Assembly: GCF_023734775.1 (NCBI RefSeq)
Contig: NZ_AP025732.1
Span: forward strand, 3,850,501 to 3,914,500
Length of the DNA: 64,000 nucleotides
Reading direction: 5' to 3'
Origin: Nostoc cf. commune SO-36
Lineage (GTDB): Bacteria > Cyanobacteriota > Cyanobacteriia > Cyanobacteriales > Nostocaceae
Under the pieces are notes generated by a model, which saw nothing but the letters and a program-made list of their open reading frames with translations, was not told where the DNA came from and did not search any database. A program made the translations under genes and the position numbers. Positions 1 through 9,588 of this stretch are shown here, in pieces (within the stretch, counting starts at the first letter, position 1; every line of letters begins with the position of its first letter).

Positions 1-666
1 CCTATTAGGGATTGAAAGTGTTATTTCGTCGTAAATGAAACTGCAATCATCAGATTACAATTTATCAAAATCCCTATTAGGGATTGAAAGTTATTCGTAT
101 TTCTGTTCCGAAAGTTCCTATTTCATTACAATTTATCAAAATCCCTATTAGGGATTGAAAGTTATCGCTCCATCTTACACCGAGTTTTTCTAAGATTATT
201 ACAATTTATCAAAATCCCTATTAGGGATTGAAAGGGATTATTTGCTAGCTAACAAGTGGACTAGTCCTTATTACAATTTATCAAAATCCCTATTAGGGAT
301 TGAAAGAAGTAACCAAATATATGAACTTGGCAACTAGTTAATTACAATTTATCAAAATCCCTATTAGGGATTGAAAGTAATTTTCCAGTCGCTCCGACAC
401 GATTGCCAAGGATAATATTACAATTTATCAAAATCCCTATTAGGGATTGAAAGGCTTCAGGAGAAGGCTAGCTACTGGAGTATGTCCCTTATTACAATTT
501 ATCAAAATCCCTATTAGGGATTGAAAGTTACATTAAGTGGGAACTCAATAGAATTCTCGGTAAAATTACAATTTATCAAAATCCCTATTAGGGATTGAAA
601 CGCAGCTTGACCAAAAGTATCTGCGATCGCTTGTTTATTACAATTTATCAAAACCCCTATTAGGGT
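1..666 (+). CRISPR. CRISPR array (3' part): 9 spacers, 37-bp repeats
   Basis: The window opens inside a repeat (1-18). Eight full 37-bp repeats start at 54, 125, 198, 270, 341, 417, 491 and 565, and a degenerate last repeat starts at 637. Spacers are 34-39 bp and all different. Each repeat holds the palindrome AATCCCTATTAGGGATT and ends in ATTGAAAG. An ATTGAAA-type 3' end is typical of type I/III arrays, whose Cas6 leaves an 8-nt 5' handle, so transcription is inferred to run on the plus strand. The degenerate repeat at the right agrees with this being the leader-distal end. The repeat at 565 ends in C instead of G. The leader and any cas genes would lie to the left, outside the window, so the subtype cannot be set from here. 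Confidence 0.97.
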
Positions 667-740
667 CGGCGATGTCTAATGATTAGAGACTTCCAAATAA
701 AAAAATATCCCAAAACTGACGCAAAAATTCTTTCTATTTC

Positions 741-781
741 TTCTCTCTCTGTGTTCTCTGCGTCTCTGTGGTTCGTTTATT
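741..781. repeat. Dispersed 'ctctgcgt...gtggttcg' repeat
   Basis: A pyrimidine-rich stretch of the kind scattered through Nostoc genomes (core TCTCTGCGTCTCTGTGGTTCG-like). Related copies occur inside the magnesium chelatase gene (7845-7886, opposite strand), in the ISL3 right end (about 10840-10862) and before the ATP-binding transporter gene (36079-36120). It makes a short open frame here that I do not regard as a gene. Confidence 0.6.
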
Positions 782-894
782 TGGATAATTTATTTCTTGG
801 AAATCTCTTATCCCCTGCTATAGAAAGGCAGGAAGCAGGAGCCACTGAACTCTGTTCAGTGGAGGTCTTAAACCTTTACTCTAAGTGCTATAAG

Positions 895-2496
895 TTATTT
901 TTTTAAGCTTCCTAATACTTCCATCACCTCTGCTTCCGGTTTTATCCTAGCTTCTGCTTCTAGAAAATCAGCCACTTGAGCTTCAATTTCATCCCGGACA
1001 ATTTGGCGATACTCCAAGAAATGCTCAATTTGGGCACAAACAGCTAAGTAGCTACTCACCCCACCCGGATTATGCTGATACATACTCCACAAGTTAGGCC
1101 AGAATTGCCAGCGCGTCTGACGAAGTACACCCTGCCGCCAACAAATAATCAGAAACGCTCGGAGTACTTTCCAATTCAATGGTTTCTTGGCAGCTTTGCC
1201 TTTTTTCGGATAGGTTGCTTCGCCCAAAAGCCGGAAGTGTCTGTAGGTACGCTCCAAAAACCGCTCTGGCTCATACAAATCACAGAACGCCTGCACATAT
1301 TCACGAGCAATATCTTCTAATGGTCGAGTTGGGACAAAGTTCATCAACGTGGTTTGGTTGATGTTGGCAGATTTATTACGGAGTCGTCCTTCTTTTTCTA
1401 ATCTATGCCAGAGGGCTGTATCTGGAAGCGCTTGCAGCATACTAAATAAGGCCGTGGGAATTGCTGTTTGCTCGACAAACTTGACAATTCGTGCCCCGGC
1501 TCCTACTTTCTCGCCATCAAACCCAATGATAAACCCTGCCATGACTCGCAACCCTGAGCGGGTAATTCTATTCACCGCGTCACTGAGTGAATCTCTGGTA
1601 TTCTGGTACTTCTGTGTGAAAGTGAGACTTTCTTCGTCGGGGGTTTCGATTCCCAGAAAAACGGCTCCAAAATTACACGCCACCATCAAATCCATCAGTT
1701 CTTGATCTTGGGCTAAATCAACTGAAGCCTCTGTAGCAAAAGAAAAGGGATAGTTATGTTCCACCATCCAAGGTAGAAGGGACTTCAAAAATAATTTGAC
1801 ATTCCGCTTGTTGCCGATGAAGTTGTCATCCACCATAAAAATACTGCGTCGCCAACCCAGTTTATACAGATAATCTAGTTCTGCTAATAATTGTTCTGGG
1901 TTTTTGGTGCGGGGTTTACGACCGTATAGCACAATAATGTCGCAAAATTCACACTGAAAGGGGCATCCACGGGAAAATTGCACCGACATCTCCGCATAAG
2001 CTTCAAACTCTAGCAAGTCAAAGCGAGGAATCGGAGTATTAGTTACATCTGGTTTTTCACCGTCAGAGCGAAAGATGCCTGTGCGATCGCCCCGTGCAAT
2101 CGCTGCTACAAATAAGGGTAGGGTGATTTCCCCTTCGTCTAATATCAAGTAGTCTGCTCCGGCGGATGTCATCTCATTCGGTAGCGCTGTCGGGAAGGGG
2201 CCACCTACAGCAACTTGCTTACCTCTGTGTTTTGCTTCCAATATCTGAGAGAGCAAATCCTCTTTTTGCACAATCATCGCCGACATAATAACCAAATCTG
2301 CCCAAGCCCATTCTGCTTCCGTACAGACACGAACATTTCGATCTACTAGCTTATATTCCCATTCTTGAGGTAATATCGCGGCTACAGTTACCAAGCCTAA
2401 AGGCGGTAGCATTGCTTTACGGTCTAATAAAGCCAGTGTTTTTTCAAAAGACCAAAAACTTTTTGGAAAACGGGGGTATAGAAGTAAAACGTTCAT
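895..2496 (-). CDS. B12-binding radical SAM protein
   Basis: A 533-aa protein with an N-terminal cobalamin-binding Rossmann-like domain (about residues 1-140, including VDRNVR and VGGPFPTALP). A radical SAM domain follows, whose cluster ligands are C178, C182 and C185 in RGCPFQCEFCD, and the C-terminal region is of the DUF4070 type. These enzymes bind a [4Fe-4S] cluster, cleave S-adenosylmethionine and use cobalamin, typically for methylation or other modification of unactivated carbons. The family includes the hopanoid C-2 methylase HpnP, but cyanobacteria carry several paralogues and substrate cannot be read from sequence. Cytosolic, monocistronic, with nothing obviously co-transcribed. Family assignment is secure, substrate unknown. 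Confidence 0.9.
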   Translation of the reverse strand: MNVLLLYPRFPKSFWSFEKTLALLDRKAMLPPLGLVTVAAILPQEWEYKLVDRNVRVCTEAEWAWADLVIMSAMIVQKEDLLSQILEAKHRGKQVAVGGPFPTALPNEMTSAGADYLILDEGEITLPLFVAAIARGDRTGIFRSDGEKPDVTNTPIPRFDLLEFEAYAEMSVQFSRGCPFQCEFCDIIVLYGRKPRTKNPEQLLAELDYLYKLGWRRSIFMVDDNFIGNKRNVKLFLKSLLPWMVEHNYPFSFATEASVDLAQDQELMDLMVACNFGAVFLGIETPDEESLTFTQKYQNTRDSLSDAVNRITRSGLRVMAGFIIGFDGEKVGAGARIVKFVEQTAIPTALFSMLQALPDTALWHRLEKEGRLRNKSANINQTTLMNFVPTRPLEDIAREYVQAFCDLYEPERFLERTYRHFRLLGEATYPKKGKAAKKPLNWKVLRAFLIICWRQGVLRQTRWQFWPNLWSMYQHNPGGVSSYLAVCAQIEHFLEYRQIVRDEIEAQVADFLEAEARIKPEAEVMEVLGSLKK

Positions 2497-2961
2497 ATTT
2501 GATGCTTATAACCCTTGATGTTTGCTGCTGAATGAGTTGGTGTCAAACTAAAGCAGTCGTGATAACACATTAGAGGAGCTTCTGTATCCAGTTGCTGTAT
2601 AACTCTACTATGACTGATGAAGATGCGATGCTTACGGCGGGCTACGCCTACGCAGATGGAAAAATGACACAATAGTTTGCCTTTGGCAAAGACTATGATT
2701 TACTGATTTTAGATTAGATGTTACCTAAAGTTAGCAGTTTGATTAAATCCATCAAATTTCTAAAAGCAATTTTATCTTGGAAACAATGCGATTTTGCAAG
2801 ATGGGTAAGCAGGACAGGCAGAACGAGAGAAAAAATAAATGTATTCATGACTATTTCGGTAGTAAAAATTACTAAAACGTTCTCTTTACTCCCCTGCTCC
2901 CCCTGCTCCCCCTGCTCCCTTTCGCCTTTGTCCAACCATACCTAACCTTGACCCGGAAAAC
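2497..2961. other. Intergenic region with ccctgctc microrepeats
   Basis: No convincing gene. At about 2889-2920 the sequence repeats CCCCTGCTCCCCCTGCTCCC-type units, a common Nostoc filler, giving short proline/serine-rich frames on both strands that look spurious. Around 2630-2660 there is a short 'cggcgggctacgcctacgc' repeat fragment. Confidence 0.5.
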
Positions 2962-3543
2962 ATGGCAGATTACTTGAATAAGTACCAAAAGTCTGACAGG
3001 AAAACCATACTAATGAGAATTTGGACTACTGCTGTGCTAGCTTCTTTTTGGCTAATATCTGAAGTTATAGGTTCTGAGGCAATCAACGCCACTGCTGTTT
3101 TGGTAGAAAATCCCATCTTATCTCCTGGGCTAACGAATGCAAAACAGATTACTGTCAGTAACAGCGAGTTTGGGCTGAAGAGAGTTGACTCCAAAGGAAA
3201 CGTTACCATTTTCCAGACTACGAGAGTGCCACTTCAGGAAGGAAATGTCTACGGATGGCGAATCAAACTCAAAGATTACCAAGGTGAAGTGAAATGGCGC
3301 GAAGTCTTGCGTTTACCAAAACCTCCAGAAACTTGGAGTACAGATAACGGTGAAAACTTCTCAATGTCAGCAGACGGCATGACATCCATAACACGGCGCA
3401 CACAGTCGGCTCCAGAGGGTGTGATTGAGAATTTTTGGACGATCACTCCTGGAGATCCTATTGGTAAACATAGAATACAGGTCTATATTGATGACCGTTT
3501 GATCAGTACTTTCGAGTTTGAAATTATTCCAGTTAATAAGTAG
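2962..3543 (+). CDS. Predicted exported protein of unknown function
   Basis: A 193-aa protein. The first 17 residues are polar. A hydrophobic segment (about residues 20-36, RIWTTAVLASFWLISEVIG) reads like a signal peptide, so translation may really begin at M18 (position 3013). The rest is rich in beta-type sequence (VPLQEGNVYGWRIKL, IGKHRIQVYIDDRLISTFEFEI), suggesting one immunoglobulin-like domain acting in the periplasm. I do not recognise the family and infer no enzymatic role. It is followed by a hairpin made of gcagagggcag repeats that could end transcription. Confidence 0.65.
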   Translation: MADYLNKYQKSDRKTILMRIWTTAVLASFWLISEVIGSEAINATAVLVENPILSPGLTNAKQITVSNSEFGLKRVDSKGNVTIFQTTRVPLQEGNVYGWRIKLKDYQGEVKWREVLRLPKPPETWSTDNGENFSMSADGMTSITRRTQSAPEGVIENFWTITPGDPIGKHRIQVYIDDRLISTFEFEIIPVNK

Positions 3544-3670
3544 ATGTCAAAGAGATTGGGAATTGAGAATTGAAAAGAGGCAGACTTGAAGAGTTTCAAG
3601 AAGGCAGGAGGCAGGATAGCGCAGCGTATACCCTTCGGGATGCTTCGCTTAGAGCGAGTCCGCGAGCGTC

Positions 3671-3728
3671 GGCAGAGGGCAGAAAGCATTCCAACTCAGC
3701 CTCTTGCCTTCTGCCCTCTGCCTTTTTT
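3671..3728 (+). terminator. Inverted repeat, possible bidirectional terminator
   Basis: GGCAGAGGGCAGAAAG pairs with CTTCTGCCCTCTGCC and is followed by a T run. It lies between two convergent genes (the exported protein and the amidase), so it could stop both transcripts. It is also a member of the aggcagaggcag dispersed repeat type, so the terminator role is inferred. Confidence 0.4.
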
Positions 3729-3775
3729 GGTATCTTCTCCCCTGCTCCCTTCCCTAATCCCTAATCCCTATCAGC

Positions 3776-4717
3776 CTAACCAATTAATTTCTGCCAGCTA
3801 GCAGGCCCGATAATGCCATCGGCATCTAAACCATTTTGCTTTTGAAAGTTCTTAACTACAACCTCTGTTTGTGGGCCGTAAACTCCATCATTATCAACAC
3901 CTAAACGGTATTGCAAGTATCTAACAACTGCACCACCAGCATGGTTTGGTCTAATAATTCGTTTTGCCAAAATTAGATTTATGGCATTCCATGTAGCTTG
4001 GTTAGCAATTCCAGTCGATTGAACTCCGACAATAGTCTGAAATTTTTCTACGGCAGATTTTGTATTAGCCCCGGTGAAGCCATCTTCTACTAACGCCCTA
4101 CCATTTCTATCAGTTATTTTGAGTCGATTTAAGGATTTTTGCAGTCTCAGAATAGTGGCATCTGCATTATCTTCTTCATCTTGTACGGGGCTAACAGGGG
4201 CACTTGGCAATTTACCCGTTAAGCCTTTGACGATCGCATTAGCCATTGTTTCCGGATTAAAAAGATTCATATCTTTTTGTGAATCGATGAAGCAACATTC
4301 TATCAAGATAGCAGGCATATCTGTATTTTTTAGAACATACAAGTGGGAACCACTCTTAACGCCGCGATTAAAAAATCCTAACTTGATGATTTCATCTAAT
4401 ACAGGTTTAGCAATTTTCCTACCTGTATCGCTAGTTGCAAATACTTCTGTGCCATTAGCTTGTCTGTTAAAAGCATTAAAATGAATTGAAACAAAAATAT
4501 CTACTCTACTAGCATTCGCTGTAGAACATCTTTTTGAGAGTGAGTCACGGACTGTACTAGCACTACTTGGTTTACATACTACGACTTCATTTCCTAAAGC
4601 TCTTAACTTGGCTATAACTCTATTACCTACATCTAGAGTTAAATTATCCTCAACTTTAATGCCCCTAGCTCCTGTATCTGGTGGACAATTATGCCCGCTA
4701 TCAATTCCAAACTTCAT
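3776..4717 (-). CDS. N-acetylmuramoyl-L-alanine amidase with two peptidoglycan-binding domains
   Basis: A 313-aa zinc amidase of the Amidase_3 type. Expected zinc ligands are H9 (SGHN), E23 (VEDN) and H79 (SIHFNA), with catalytic E140 (LIECCF). It cleaves the bond between muramic acid and L-alanine of the stem peptide. Two PG_binding_1 repeats follow, at about residues 185-247 and 256-313, ending in DADGIIGPASWQKL, the usual repeat signature. No signal peptide is visible: the catalytic domain starts at residue 2, unlike septal AmiC proteins. It therefore resembles phage-like or specialised lysins, or it is exported by another route. The ATG is preceded by GAGG at a good distance. Confidence 0.9.
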   Translation of the reverse strand: MKFGIDSGHNCPPDTGARGIKVEDNLTLDVGNRVIAKLRALGNEVVVCKPSSASTVRDSLSKRCSTANASRVDIFVSIHFNAFNRQANGTEVFATSDTGRKIAKPVLDEIIKLGFFNRGVKSGSHLYVLKNTDMPAILIECCFIDSQKDMNLFNPETMANAIVKGLTGKLPSAPVSPVQDEEDNADATILRLQKSLNRLKITDRNGRALVEDGFTGANTKSAVEKFQTIVGVQSTGIANQATWNAINLILAKRIIRPNHAGGAVVRYLQYRLGVDNDGVYGPQTEVVVKNFQKQNGLDADGIIGPASWQKLIG

Positions 4718-5503
4718 GATTTAATCCTCAATTTACTTATTTTGATACTGCTTCAAAACTCTTTAATTTTTAGAAAAAAGTTTTGTTAATAAATTTCTTT
4801 AGTGATTGTTAGCAAGAATCACATTATCTTAACCATTAGTACACTGGTAAAGAAAATAAGTTTTTTTGCGAACTTTGTAAGCAAATTTTAACTGGTAAAA
4901 TCAGGTAGATTGTAACAAAAAACCATAACAATCATAATTTATCAAAATTGGGAAGAACCAGGTGATTGTTGCAATAATTTTCAATGCAGCAATTAACCGG
5001 ATTATTCAGATAATAGCGCTTTGTAAAAGTAGAAAGCTATGACAAATGTACTTATTTTAATGCCCAAGTCAAAAGCACTGCTTGATAAAAAGTGCGCCTA
5101 TAAAGCCGTAAACCCTTTACAGACTTGCCTTTTAACATTCCTGTTAGCCCTAAGTATCTGATCACATAATGCTTTACAGTATTAATAAATACGCGTTCGC
5201 ATCTAGACACCTGTGCGAGATTTATCAGATAAACTGCTCAAGAAACGAGGCTCAACATGGGATCTTTAAATTTTGTGATCACTATATGAAGCGCTACAGG
5301 AGTCGAAAGAGTTCAATGATGCCCTTAATTTGACTCAACACATCACAACTTTTTTGAAATCAAAATATCTAAAAGGCAGTGGTGATAGTGAAGCCTTAAC
5401 TTCTTCAAAGAACTAGTGACCAGAATCTGTGGGTAGATATTTAACAATCAGCCTGAAAGCACGTTTAAAATTTAAGTAAAGAAATATTTCGTAGCTTATA
5501 GGC
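4718..5503. other. Long intergenic region before the magnesium chelatase gene
   Basis: 786 AT-rich bases between divergent genes, so promoters for both are expected here. I see no RNA gene. An open stretch without a start codon (about 5276-5416, reading LYEALQESKEFNDALN) could be a gene remnant, but I cannot identify it. Confidence 0.4.
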
Positions 5504-8500
5504 ATGAAACGCATCGTCTTGGTTGCTGGGTTTGAATCGTTTAACGCTGACTTGTACAGAAAAGCAGCCTTTTTGGCTAACTCTCGCTGTCCAGAGTTGG
5601 ATATTCGGGTATTTAGCGATCGCGATCTTACCAATAAACGCACTGAGGTAGAAGCAGCACTCGATGGCGCTGATGTGTTTTTCGGTAGCCTACTATTTGA
5701 TTATGACCAAGTTGTGTGGCTGCGCGATCGCATTGCCCAAATTCCCATTCGCCTAGTTTTCGAGTCAGCCTTAGAATTGATGAGTTTAACCAAGCTGGGT
5801 ATATTTGCCATTGGCGACAAACCCAAAGGAATGCCCAAACCAGTTAAATTCATCCTTGACAAATTTAGCAACGGACGCGAAGAAGACAAACTCGCTGGTT
5901 ATATTAGCTTCTTAAAAATTGGCCCCAAACTACTGAAATATGTGCCAGTGCAAAAAGTCCAAGACTTACGCAACTGGTTAATTATCTATGGTTACTGGAA
6001 TGCTGGCGGTTCAGAAAACGTCGCTTCATTATTCTGGACACTGGCAGAAAAATACTTAAATTTAAAAGTCGGCGACATTCCCCCCTTAGTCGAAACCCCC
6101 AACATCGGATTACTCCACCCCGACTATCAAGGTTTTTTTGAATCGCCAAAAGCATACCTGGAATGGTATCAGCAGAAGGGAATGGGGAATAGGGAGTGGG
6201 GAATAGGGAGCATGAACAATTCCCACTCCCCAATTGTTGGGATTTTACTCTACCGCAAACACGTCATCACCAAACAACCCTACATTCCACAACTAATTCG
6301 CAGTTTTGAAAAAGCTGGCTTAACACCTTTACCCATCTTCATCAACGGCGTAGAAGGACACGTGGCGGTACGAGATTTAATGACAACCGACTATGAAATT
6401 CAGCAACGACAACTAGGTAATATAGAAACTCCCTCACTATCAAGTGAAGCAGTAAAAGTAGATGCGATCGTCTCTACAATTGGCTTTCCTCTGGTGGGTG
6501 GCCCGGCTGGTTCAATGGAAGCTGGCCGTCAAATAGAAGTAGCTAAACGCATCCTCACTGCCAAGAATGTACCTTATATTGTTGCCGCACCATTATTAAT
6601 TCAAGATATTTCCTCGTGGACGCGCCAAGGTATCGGTGGATTGCAAAGTGTCGTGTTGTACGCATTACCAGAATTGGATGGCGCTATTGATACCGTTCCC
6701 CTCGGTGGTTTGGTAGGCGAAAATATTTATCTGGTTCCCGAACGGGTGCAGCGATTAATTGGTAGGGTAAAAACTTGGGTGGCTTTGCGGCAAAAACCTA
6801 CATCGGAACGCAAGATTGCCATCATTTTATATGGGTTTCCTCCTGGTTATGGTGCTGTAGGCACAGCTGCATTATTAAATGTGCCGCGTAGTTTGCTGAA
6901 GTTTCTCCACGCACTTAAAGAACAAGGTTATACCGTGGGAGATTTACCAGATGATGGGGAAGAATTGATTCGCTGGGTAAAAGAGGCGGATGAATCTTCT
7001 GACGATCCAAAAATCCCTGTATCTGTTAACGTTCGCACTCTAGAAAAATGGCTGGGATATCTGCAAACTTCCCGCATCGAAAAACAATGGAAATCTCTCA
7101 CGGGAACTGGTATTAAAACTTATGGCGATGAATTTCAAATTGGCGGTGTGCAATTAGGAAATGTATGGATAGGTGTACAACCACCTTTGGGTATACAAGG
7201 CGACCCGATGCGTTTAATGTTTGAACGAGATTTAACGCCCCATCCCCAATATGCTGCTTATTATAAATGGCTGCAAAATGAGTTTCAAGCTGATGCTTTA
7301 GTTCATTTTGGGATGCATGGGACTGTGGAATGGTTGCCGGGTTCTCCGTTGGGTAATACGGGTTATTCTTGGTCGGATATTCTGTTAGGAAATTTGCCTA
7401 ATTTATATATATATGCGGCGAATAATCCGTCTGAATCGATGTTGGCGAAACGTCGCGGTTATGGTGTGTTAATTTCTCATAATGTACCGCCTTATGGTCG
7501 CGCAGGTTTGTATAAGGAATTGGTGGCGTTGCGGGATTTAATTGCGGAGTATCGGGAAGATCCACAAAAGAATTATGTTTTGAAGGAAGGGATTTGTAAA
7601 AAAATTGTGGATTCTGGGTTGGATGCAGATTGCCCGTTTGAGGATGCTAAACGGTTGGGGATTGCGTTTACTCCAGAAAATGTGCGGATGTTTAGCAATC
7701 ATGCTTTTGATGATTATTTGGTGGAGTTGTATGAATATTTGCAGGTTTTAGAGAATCGGTTGTTTTCTTCGGGGTTGCATACTTTGGGGGAAAAGCCGAG
7801 TGAGGAGGAGTTGGGGGCGTATTTGGAGGCTTATTTTGGAGACGAACCGCAGAGGCGCGGAGAACGCAGAGAGGAGGAGAAGGAAATAAGGGATTTGTTG
7901 ATGCAATCTACTGATGAGTTAACGAATTTGTTAAGGGGGTTGAATGGGGAGTATATTCCGCCTGCGCCGGGTGGGGATTTGTTAAGGGATGGGGCTGGGG
8001 TTTTGCCGACTGGGAGAAATATTCATGCTTTAGATCCTTATCGGATGCCTTCACCTGCTGCTTATCAACGGGGACGAGAAATTGCTCAAAAAATTATCGT
8101 CCAGCATTTGGATGAATATGGGAAATATCCTGAAACTGTGGCGGTGATGCTTTGGGGGTTGGATGCGATTAAAACTAAGGGCGAATCTTTGGGGATTCTG
8201 TTGGAGTTGGTGGGGGCTGAACCTGTTAAGGAAGGAACTGGTAGAGTTGTTCGTTATGAGTTGAAGCCGTTGGCGGAGGTTGGACATCCCCGCATTGATA
8301 TATTGGGTAATTTGTCTGGAATTTTCCGGGATAGTTTTGTCAATATCATCGAATTATTAGATGATTTATTTCAACGGGCGGCTGATGCTGATGAAACGGA
8401 TGATCAAAATTTTATTAGAAGACACGCTTTAGCTTTAAAAGCCCAAGGTGTGGAAAATGCATCAGCGAGATTGTTTTCTAATCCGGCGGGTGATTTTGGT

Positions 8501-9184
8501 TCTTTGGTGAATGATAGGGTGGTTGATGGTAACTGGGAATCTGGTGAGGAGTTGGGCAATACTTGGCAAAGTCGCAATGTATTCAGCTACGGGAGAGAAG
8601 ATAAAGGTCAAGCTAGACCGGAAGTTTTGAATACGTTGTTAAAAACTAGCGATCGCATTGTCCAAGAAATCGATTCGGTAGAATATGGTTTAACTGATAT
8701 TCAAGAATATTACGCCAATACTGGCGGTTTGAAAAGGGCAGCAGAAAAACAAGGCGGTAAGAAGGTTACAACCAGCTTTGTAGAAAGTTTCTCGAAGGAT
8801 ACTACACCGCGCAATTTAGATGATTTGCTACGAATGGAGTACCGCACCAAGTTGGTAAATCCCAAATGGGCGCAAGCGATGGCGAATCAAGGTTCTGGTG
8901 GTGCGTTTGAAATTTCCCAACGGATGACGGCGTTGATTGGTTGGGGTGGTACTGCCGATTTTACTGATAATTGGATTTATGACCAAGCGGCTGATACTTA
9001 TGCATTAGATGCAGAGATGGCGGATAAATTACGCAAGGCAAATCCTGAAGCTTTTCGCAATATTTTAGGGAGAATGTTAGAGGCGCATGGGCGGGGTTTC
9101 TGGGAAGCTGATAGTGATAAGTTGGATAAATTGCGGCAATTGTATGAGTTGACAGATGAGGAGTTAGAGGGAGTAACAGTTTAG
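5504..9184 (+). CDS. bchH: Magnesium chelatase subunit H paralogue (CobN/Mg-chelatase family)
   Basis: A 1226-aa large subunit of the ATP-dependent chelatase family. The N-terminal DUF3479-type domain (VFESALELMSLTKLG) and the CobN/Mg-chelatase core (HFGMHGTVEWLPGSPLG; NPSESMLAKRRGYGVLISHNVPPYGRAGLY) are both present. The family inserts Mg2+ into protoporphyrin IX together with subunits I and D. It is shorter than the main cyanobacterial ChlH (about 1330 aa), so it is likely the second H paralogue many cyanobacteria carry; a cobalt-chelatase role is less likely. Two insertions come from dispersed repeats: residues about 224-243 (GMGNREWGIGSMNNSHS) and about 780-795 (DEPQRRGERREEEKE). Both keep frame. 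Subunits I and D are not nearby. Confidence 0.9.
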   Translation: MKRIVLVAGFESFNADLYRKAAFLANSRCPELDIRVFSDRDLTNKRTEVEAALDGADVFFGSLLFDYDQVVWLRDRIAQIPIRLVFESALELMSLTKLGIFAIGDKPKGMPKPVKFILDKFSNGREEDKLAGYISFLKIGPKLLKYVPVQKVQDLRNWLIIYGYWNAGGSENVASLFWTLAEKYLNLKVGDIPPLVETPNIGLLHPDYQGFFESPKAYLEWYQQKGMGNREWGIGSMNNSHSPIVGILLYRKHVITKQPYIPQLIRSFEKAGLTPLPIFINGVEGHVAVRDLMTTDYEIQQRQLGNIETPSLSSEAVKVDAIVSTIGFPLVGGPAGSMEAGRQIEVAKRILTAKNVPYIVAAPLLIQDISSWTRQGIGGLQSVVLYALPELDGAIDTVPLGGLVGENIYLVPERVQRLIGRVKTWVALRQKPTSERKIAIILYGFPPGYGAVGTAALLNVPRSLLKFLHALKEQGYTVGDLPDDGEELIRWVKEADESSDDPKIPVSVNVRTLEKWLGYLQTSRIEKQWKSLTGTGIKTYGDEFQIGGVQLGNVWIGVQPPLGIQGDPMRLMFERDLTPHPQYAAYYKWLQNEFQADALVHFGMHGTVEWLPGSPLGNTGYSWSDILLGNLPNLYIYAANNPSESMLAKRRGYGVLISHNVPPYGRAGLYKELVALRDLIAEYREDPQKNYVLKEGICKKIVDSGLDADCPFEDAKRLGIAFTPENVRMFSNHAFDDYLVELYEYLQVLENRLFSSGLHTLGEKPSEEELGAYLEAYFGDEPQRRGERREEEKEIRDLLMQSTDELTNLLRGLNGEYIPPAPGGDLLRDGAGVLPTGRNIHALDPYRMPSPAAYQRGREIAQKIIVQHLDEYGKYPETVAVMLWGLDAIKTKGESLGILLELVGAEPVKEGTGRVVRYELKPLAEVGHPRIDILGNLSGIFRDSFVNIIELLDDLFQRAADADETDDQNFIRRHALALKAQGVENASARLFSNPAGDFGSLVNDRVVDGNWESGEELGNTWQSRNVFSYGREDKGQARPEVLNTLLKTSDRIVQEIDSVEYGLTDIQEYYANTGGLKRAAEKQGGKKVTTSFVESFSKDTTPRNLDDLLRMEYRTKLVNPKWAQAMANQGSGGAFEISQRMTALIGWGGTADFTDNWIYDQAADTYALDAEMADKLRKANPEAFRNILGRMLEAHGRGFWEADSDKLDKLRQLYELTDEELEGVTV

Positions 9185-9588
9185 CAAAACAAATGTTTTA
9201 GACTAGGTGCGATCGCAGTAAGAATAGTCGGCAACAGTAAGTCTGTTAGAAGTCTGAATATTAGCACTCCTCTTAAGCTGAAAGCCGCTCTGCCGCCAGC
9301 AAGGGAGGCGGCAGCCCCAAGGACGGCATTCCCTGTCGGAGCAGGAGAACGAGAGAAGGAGACAATATCTAAAAGCTGGTTCTAGGCTAATACAGTTCAG
9401 TTAAGCAATTTTGGCTCTTGCGTTATTTTTATGGTAAAAATTAAAATAATTACATTTCAATGAGTAATAATTTTGATTTTTGAAGCCCAGAGTTGTCTGT
9501 AGCTAACAATTTACAGGTTTTTAAATATGTTTAAACACAGTAAATTATATAATCTTATTTATAAAAAGCAAAAATTTTAGCGAGTGCT

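Noticed and set aside
679..906. 75-aa plus-strand open frame after the CRISPR array
   Set aside because: It translates a dispersed ttctctgcgtctctgtgg repeat and overlaps the end of the radical SAM gene; no ribosome-binding site.
2714..2945. Overlapping 73- and 75-aa frames on both strands
   Set aside because: They depend on ccctgctcccc microrepeats and show no coding character.
5276..5416. Open stretch LYEALQESKEFNDALN before the magnesium chelatase gene
   Set aside because: No start codon and no recognisable family; could be a relic but cannot be supported as a gene.
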